Below, in pieces: positions 61,736 to 64,000 of a stretch of DNA of 64,000 bases (position 1 is its first letter; the number at the start of each line of letters is the position of its first letter). The DNA is from Alphaproteobacteria bacterium (lineage in GTDB: Bacteria > Pseudomonadota > Alphaproteobacteria > CACIAM-22H2). The translations under genes and the position numbers were made by a program. Below the pieces are notes generated by a model, which was not told the DNA's origin, made no database searches, and saw only the letters and a program-made list of their open reading frames with translations. The stretch spans positions 298,403 through 362,402 of the forward strand of contig JAEULA010000065.1 of assembly GCA_016793165.1 (NCBI GenBank), given 5' to 3'.

Positions 61736-62035
61736 ATGGTCGCTCAAGCCCGCATCTTCCGCCCCGCCCGCAACGCCATGCAGTCCGGCAAGGCCAAGAC
61801 GAAGGACTGGGTGCTCGAGTTCGAGCCGGCCGCCGCCAAGCAGGCCGATCCCCTGATGGGCTGGTCCGGATCGACGGACACCAGGGGCCAGGTCCGCTTG
61901 AGCTTCGCGACCCGCGAGGAGGCCGAGACGCACGCACGCCGAATGGGGATCGCCTACGTCGTCGCCGCGCCGCACGAGCCGAAGTTGAAGCTCCGCGCCT
62001 ATGCGGACAATTTCCGCTACGAGCGCATCCGCTGA
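61736..62035 (+). CDS. Complex I accessory subunit, NDUFS4-like
   Basis: A 99-residue protein of the ETC complex I 18-kDa subunit family. ARIFRPARNAMQSGKAKTKDW (key part RIFRPARNAMQSG), WSGSTDTRGQVRLSF, FATREEAETHARRMG and the ending NFRYERIR are conserved with mitochondrial NDUFS4. It binds near the NADH/quinone arm junction. Restricted to alphaproteobacteria and mitochondria, it supports the taxonomic placement. A GTG at 61730 is an alternative start. Confidence 0.93.
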   Translation: MVAQARIFRPARNAMQSGKAKTKDWVLEFEPAAAKQADPLMGWSGSTDTRGQVRLSFATREEAETHARRMGIAYVVAAPHEPKLKLRAYADNFRYERIR

Positions 62036-62047
62036 TCCGCCCATCGC

Positions 62048-62124
62048 GCGCCCTTAGCTCAGTTGGATAGAGCAACGGCCTTCTAAGCCGTAGGTCGCTG
62101 GTTCGAATCCAGCAGGGCGCGCCA
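62048..62124 (+). tRNA. tRNA-Arg (TCT)
   Basis: Acceptor GCGCCCT/AGGGCGC, D arm TAGCTCAGTTGGATAGAGC, anticodon arm ACGGC-CTTCTAA-GCCGT (anticodon TCT), T arm GGTTCGAATCC and encoded CCA at 62122-62124. It begins 12 bases after the complex I gene. The next 154 bases hold no gene I can support. Confidence 0.97.
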
Positions 62125-62278
62125 ATATTTCAATGGGTTAGTAATTCTCCGCGCGGACGAACTCGTTCTGGGGTAGCGCCGGGGGTAACAGAATGTTGGT
62201 GCTTCCTGGGGGCGGGCCGCGCGCTGGCGTTCCGTCCGCCGGTTGTGAACGGTCCTGTGGTGCCGGTCGCCGGCGCCG

Positions 62279-63151
62279 TCAACGTGCTAGGCCGAGATCG
62301 CCCTTAGCGAGAAATCGGATCCGGCAGCGCAGTCCGCCGGGGAGTGCGAGATCGTCGTTGGGGAGCTCGAGGCGAACGCCGAAAGATCCGCTGGCGGCGT
62401 CGAGGACGCGGTCAACGACGACGGCCTGGGCGACGTATCGGCCGCCGACCGGCTCCTGTGGTCGGATCTCGGCGCGGCTGTCGAGGCTGATCTGGCCGAA
62501 GAAGGCGGTTGGCACGAACGTCTCAATTCGCAGCGGGCTTAGCTGCGCGATTGTCACGATGGGCGTCTGCTCGTTGCGATACTCGCCGGGGGCGAGGTTC
62601 CTCTCGATCACGATACCATCGAGCGGGCTTTTGATTGTGCGCTGCTGAAGCAACACCTCGGCGCGCTTGAGCTCGAGTTGCGCCAGGATCTGGTTGTGCT
62701 CCGCCTCGCGGAGTTCCTGCTCGGCGACGCGCGCGTCTGCTCGGGTTTCCTCGAGTCGAGCGTCGGATACGACATTGCTGCTCTTCAGCCGCTCGTTTCG
62801 AGTGTGCTGGCTGCGTGCGAATTCCAGGCGCGCACGGCTAGCGCGGGTTGCGGCATCGCTGGTGGCCTTTGCGCGGGCGAAGGCAACGTTGGCTTCATCG
62901 AGGGCGGAGTCGAGACGCGCGATCACCTGACCAGCGCGAACAAGGTCGCCTCGCTTAACTGCGACTTCAGCGATCACCCCTTCCACCGAGCTCGCGAGCT
63001 TGATCGTCACGTTTGGCTCGATGACGCAGTCGAACTCCTGTGTCGTGACGGCCGGGACCTCAGCGTATGCGCCGCCAGTCGATGAAACGCTCAACATGAG
63101 CGCCGCCACAAAGGATGGTCTCGACCAAGTAACTGAGGTTGGAGATGCCAT
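62279..63151 (-). CDS. HlyD-type periplasmic adaptor (membrane fusion) protein
   Basis: A 290-residue adaptor. A signal peptide precedes the biotinyl-lipoyl half (VEGVIAEVAVKRGDLVRAGQVIARLDS, key part VKRGDLVRAGQVI), then a long coiled-coil hairpin (about residues 90-170, rich in Ala/Arg/Glu heptads) and the returning half IKSPLDGIVIERNLAPGEY. It should link an inner-membrane pump to an outer-membrane channel. No pump gene is in view. Its divergent neighbour is a probable surface protein, so secretion of that protein is a possible role. Confidence 0.88.
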   Translation of the reverse strand: MASPTSVTWSRPSFVAALMLSVSSTGGAYAEVPAVTTQEFDCVIEPNVTIKLASSVEGVIAEVAVKRGDLVRAGQVIARLDSALDEANVAFARAKATSDAATRASRARLEFARSQHTRNERLKSSNVVSDARLEETRADARVAEQELREAEHNQILAQLELKRAEVLLQQRTIKSPLDGIVIERNLAPGEYRNEQTPIVTIAQLSPLRIETFVPTAFFGQISLDSRAEIRPQEPVGGRYVAQAVVVDRVLDAASGSFGVRLELPNDDLALPGGLRCRIRFLAKGDLGLAR

Positions 63152-63734
63152 GAAACTCAGTCACTCCTTCGGAAGCGCAGTTACACGCATCGTAAGTTGG
63201 ATATTCGCCTACGCAGCATTCAATTCGCGAAATTGTGCCCTTTCAGAAACCCCATCATCCGTTTGGCTGACACGCCTCAACAACAGTCCTGATTTCAATT
63301 GCGCAGCTTCTGGCTCTGCACCAGCGTGTCGATACTTCGTTTGGAGTAGCTGGCCACGCCGCACTGAACCGTCAGCGTGGGAAGCGTAAGGGGGAGGCGC
63401 GCGCGAATGCAATGGGGCAGCGCTGTACGCGAGGCCGCGTACCATCGATGCAGGCGACGACTGTCAAGATCACGGCCGCAGATTCCGTGCGGATGGGCGG
63501 AGCCAGGAACGCGTCGCGCCGGGCGACCAATGGGGACGCATTGTTGAGCGTCGTGTCCGCTGGATTAGTGCCGGCACATCGCGAGACTGATTTGCCAAAC
63601 GAAATGCAGGCAGCGCCGATCGCTCAGTTTCTGCACTGGGCGAAATTGCGTAGCGGCGCGTTTGGATATCTGGCGAGCTGAGATTGTACGAGAGCAACCA
63701 GTGGACGCGGTCATTTGGGGAATAGGGGGCGGGG
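63152..63734. other. 583-base divergent region without supported gene
   Basis: Between the HlyD-like gene and the LEPR-XLL gene. The first about 250 bases are near 50% GC, clearly below the rest of the window. Short open frames (for example 63412-63681 plus) have no recognisable domain or ribosome site. It probably holds both divergent promoters, but I see no convincing hexamer pair. Confidence 0.5.
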
Positions 63735-64000
63735 ATGGCGGACGGATCGGGTGGCCGTAGTGCGGGTCGTGGTATGCGGCTTGGGCGTGGGCGCCGGCCG
63801 TACCGGCTGGAGACACTGGAGCCTCGCGTTCTTCTGAGTGCGGATCCGCTGGGTCTGGCGGCGCTGGAGAGTGCGGCGACGGATGTCGACGGGACGGTAT
63901 TGCGTGTCGAGCTGACGGGCCCGGGAACGGCCAGCTTCAGCGATGACGGGTCGGGCCCGCGGCTGCGTCTGGACGGCACGACGTCGGAGACCTCGGCGTT
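63735..64000 (+). CDS. LEPR-XLL domain surface protein, N-terminus (partial)
   Basis: An open frame from ATG 63735 that runs off the window end (88 codons seen). A basic start (GRSAGRGMRLGRGRRPYR) leads to LETLEPRVLLSADP, residues 25-38, the LEPR-XLL motif found at the N-terminus of very large surface or secreted proteins. A variable segment VDGTVLRVELTGPGTASFSD, probably the first beta-repeat, follows. GGGGCGGGG lies just upstream. In LEPR-XLL proteins the rest often holds repeats and C-terminal calcium-binding or secretion signals, which cannot be seen here. Confidence 0.85.
   Translation, partial: MADGSGGRSAGRGMRLGRGRRPYRLETLEPRVLLSADPLGLAALESAATDVDGTVLRVELTGPGTASFSDDGSGPRLRLDGTTSETSA

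Noticed and set aside
62193..62648. Plus-strand 151-codon frame after tRNA-Arg, considered as an integrase remnant
   Set aside because: No tyrosine-recombinase motif; it lies mostly antisense to the HlyD-like gene.
63412..63681. 89-codon plus-strand frame before the LEPR-XLL gene
   Set aside because: No ribosome site, no recognisable domain, and irregular codon use.

Overview
The window reads as a chromosomal segment of a high-GC alphaproteobacterium (upper 60s percent GC by eye). The signs are the lpd-lipA-COQ10 order at the left end, an NDUFS4-type accessory subunit of complex I, class I PHA synthase, the aminotransferase-hom-glpX-recJ order, and short overlapping operons. A soil or rhizosphere member of the Rhodospirillales/Hyphomicrobiales sphere fits, but no 16S is present and I do not assign a genus.

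0-31 kb is mostly core metabolism. It holds lipoylation (lpd end, lipA) and a COQ10-like ubiquinone chaperone. Next come two tandem MFS carriers with a small coupled protein, WrbA, another MFS carrier, and a minus-strand run of crotonase-like / CoA-binding / GDT1 / LysE / MetY. Then follow a thioesterase, rplM-rpsI with promoter and terminator, argC with a gamma carbonic anhydrase, a threonine-synthase-like enzyme with an ABM protein, asd with a tiny membrane protein and a FemAB/GNAT protein, and phaC. After these come an OmpA-like lipoprotein, aminotransferase-hom, glpX-recJ, a LuxR-type regulator, a Crp/Fnr regulator and tRNA-Glu.

29-43 kb is the most distinctive part: a molybdenum hydroxylase locus, all on the minus strand except one lipoprotein esterase. 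The structural genes are coxG-coxS-coxL(form II)-coxM. The second block is MoxR ATPase, CoxE, XdhC N-domain protein, XdhC, a MoeA-like/MobA fusion, SufS, SufU, and finally a membrane adenylate cyclase carrying its own [2Fe-2S] domain. Most junctions in this block are 4-base ATGA overlaps. A cAMP-type Crp regulator lies about 0.7 kb beyond the cyclase gene. My inference is a redox-to-cAMP circuit coupled to Mo-enzyme maturation.

43-55 kb is a transporter block for small organic substrates: a spermidine/putrescine-type ABC system, an RraA-like protein, a TRAP-TAXI pair, a DapA-family aldolase, and a complete TctCBA tripartite system. 55-62 kb holds an Atm1-like exporter, a TPP-riboswitch-controlled thiamine-precursor importer without its ATPase, a deacetylase, a DUF192 protein, an O-methyltransferase, tRNA-Pro, the complex I accessory subunit and tRNA-Arg. 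Past tRNA-Arg, composition drops locally. A HlyD-like adaptor is divergent from the start of an LEPR-XLL surface protein that runs off the window.
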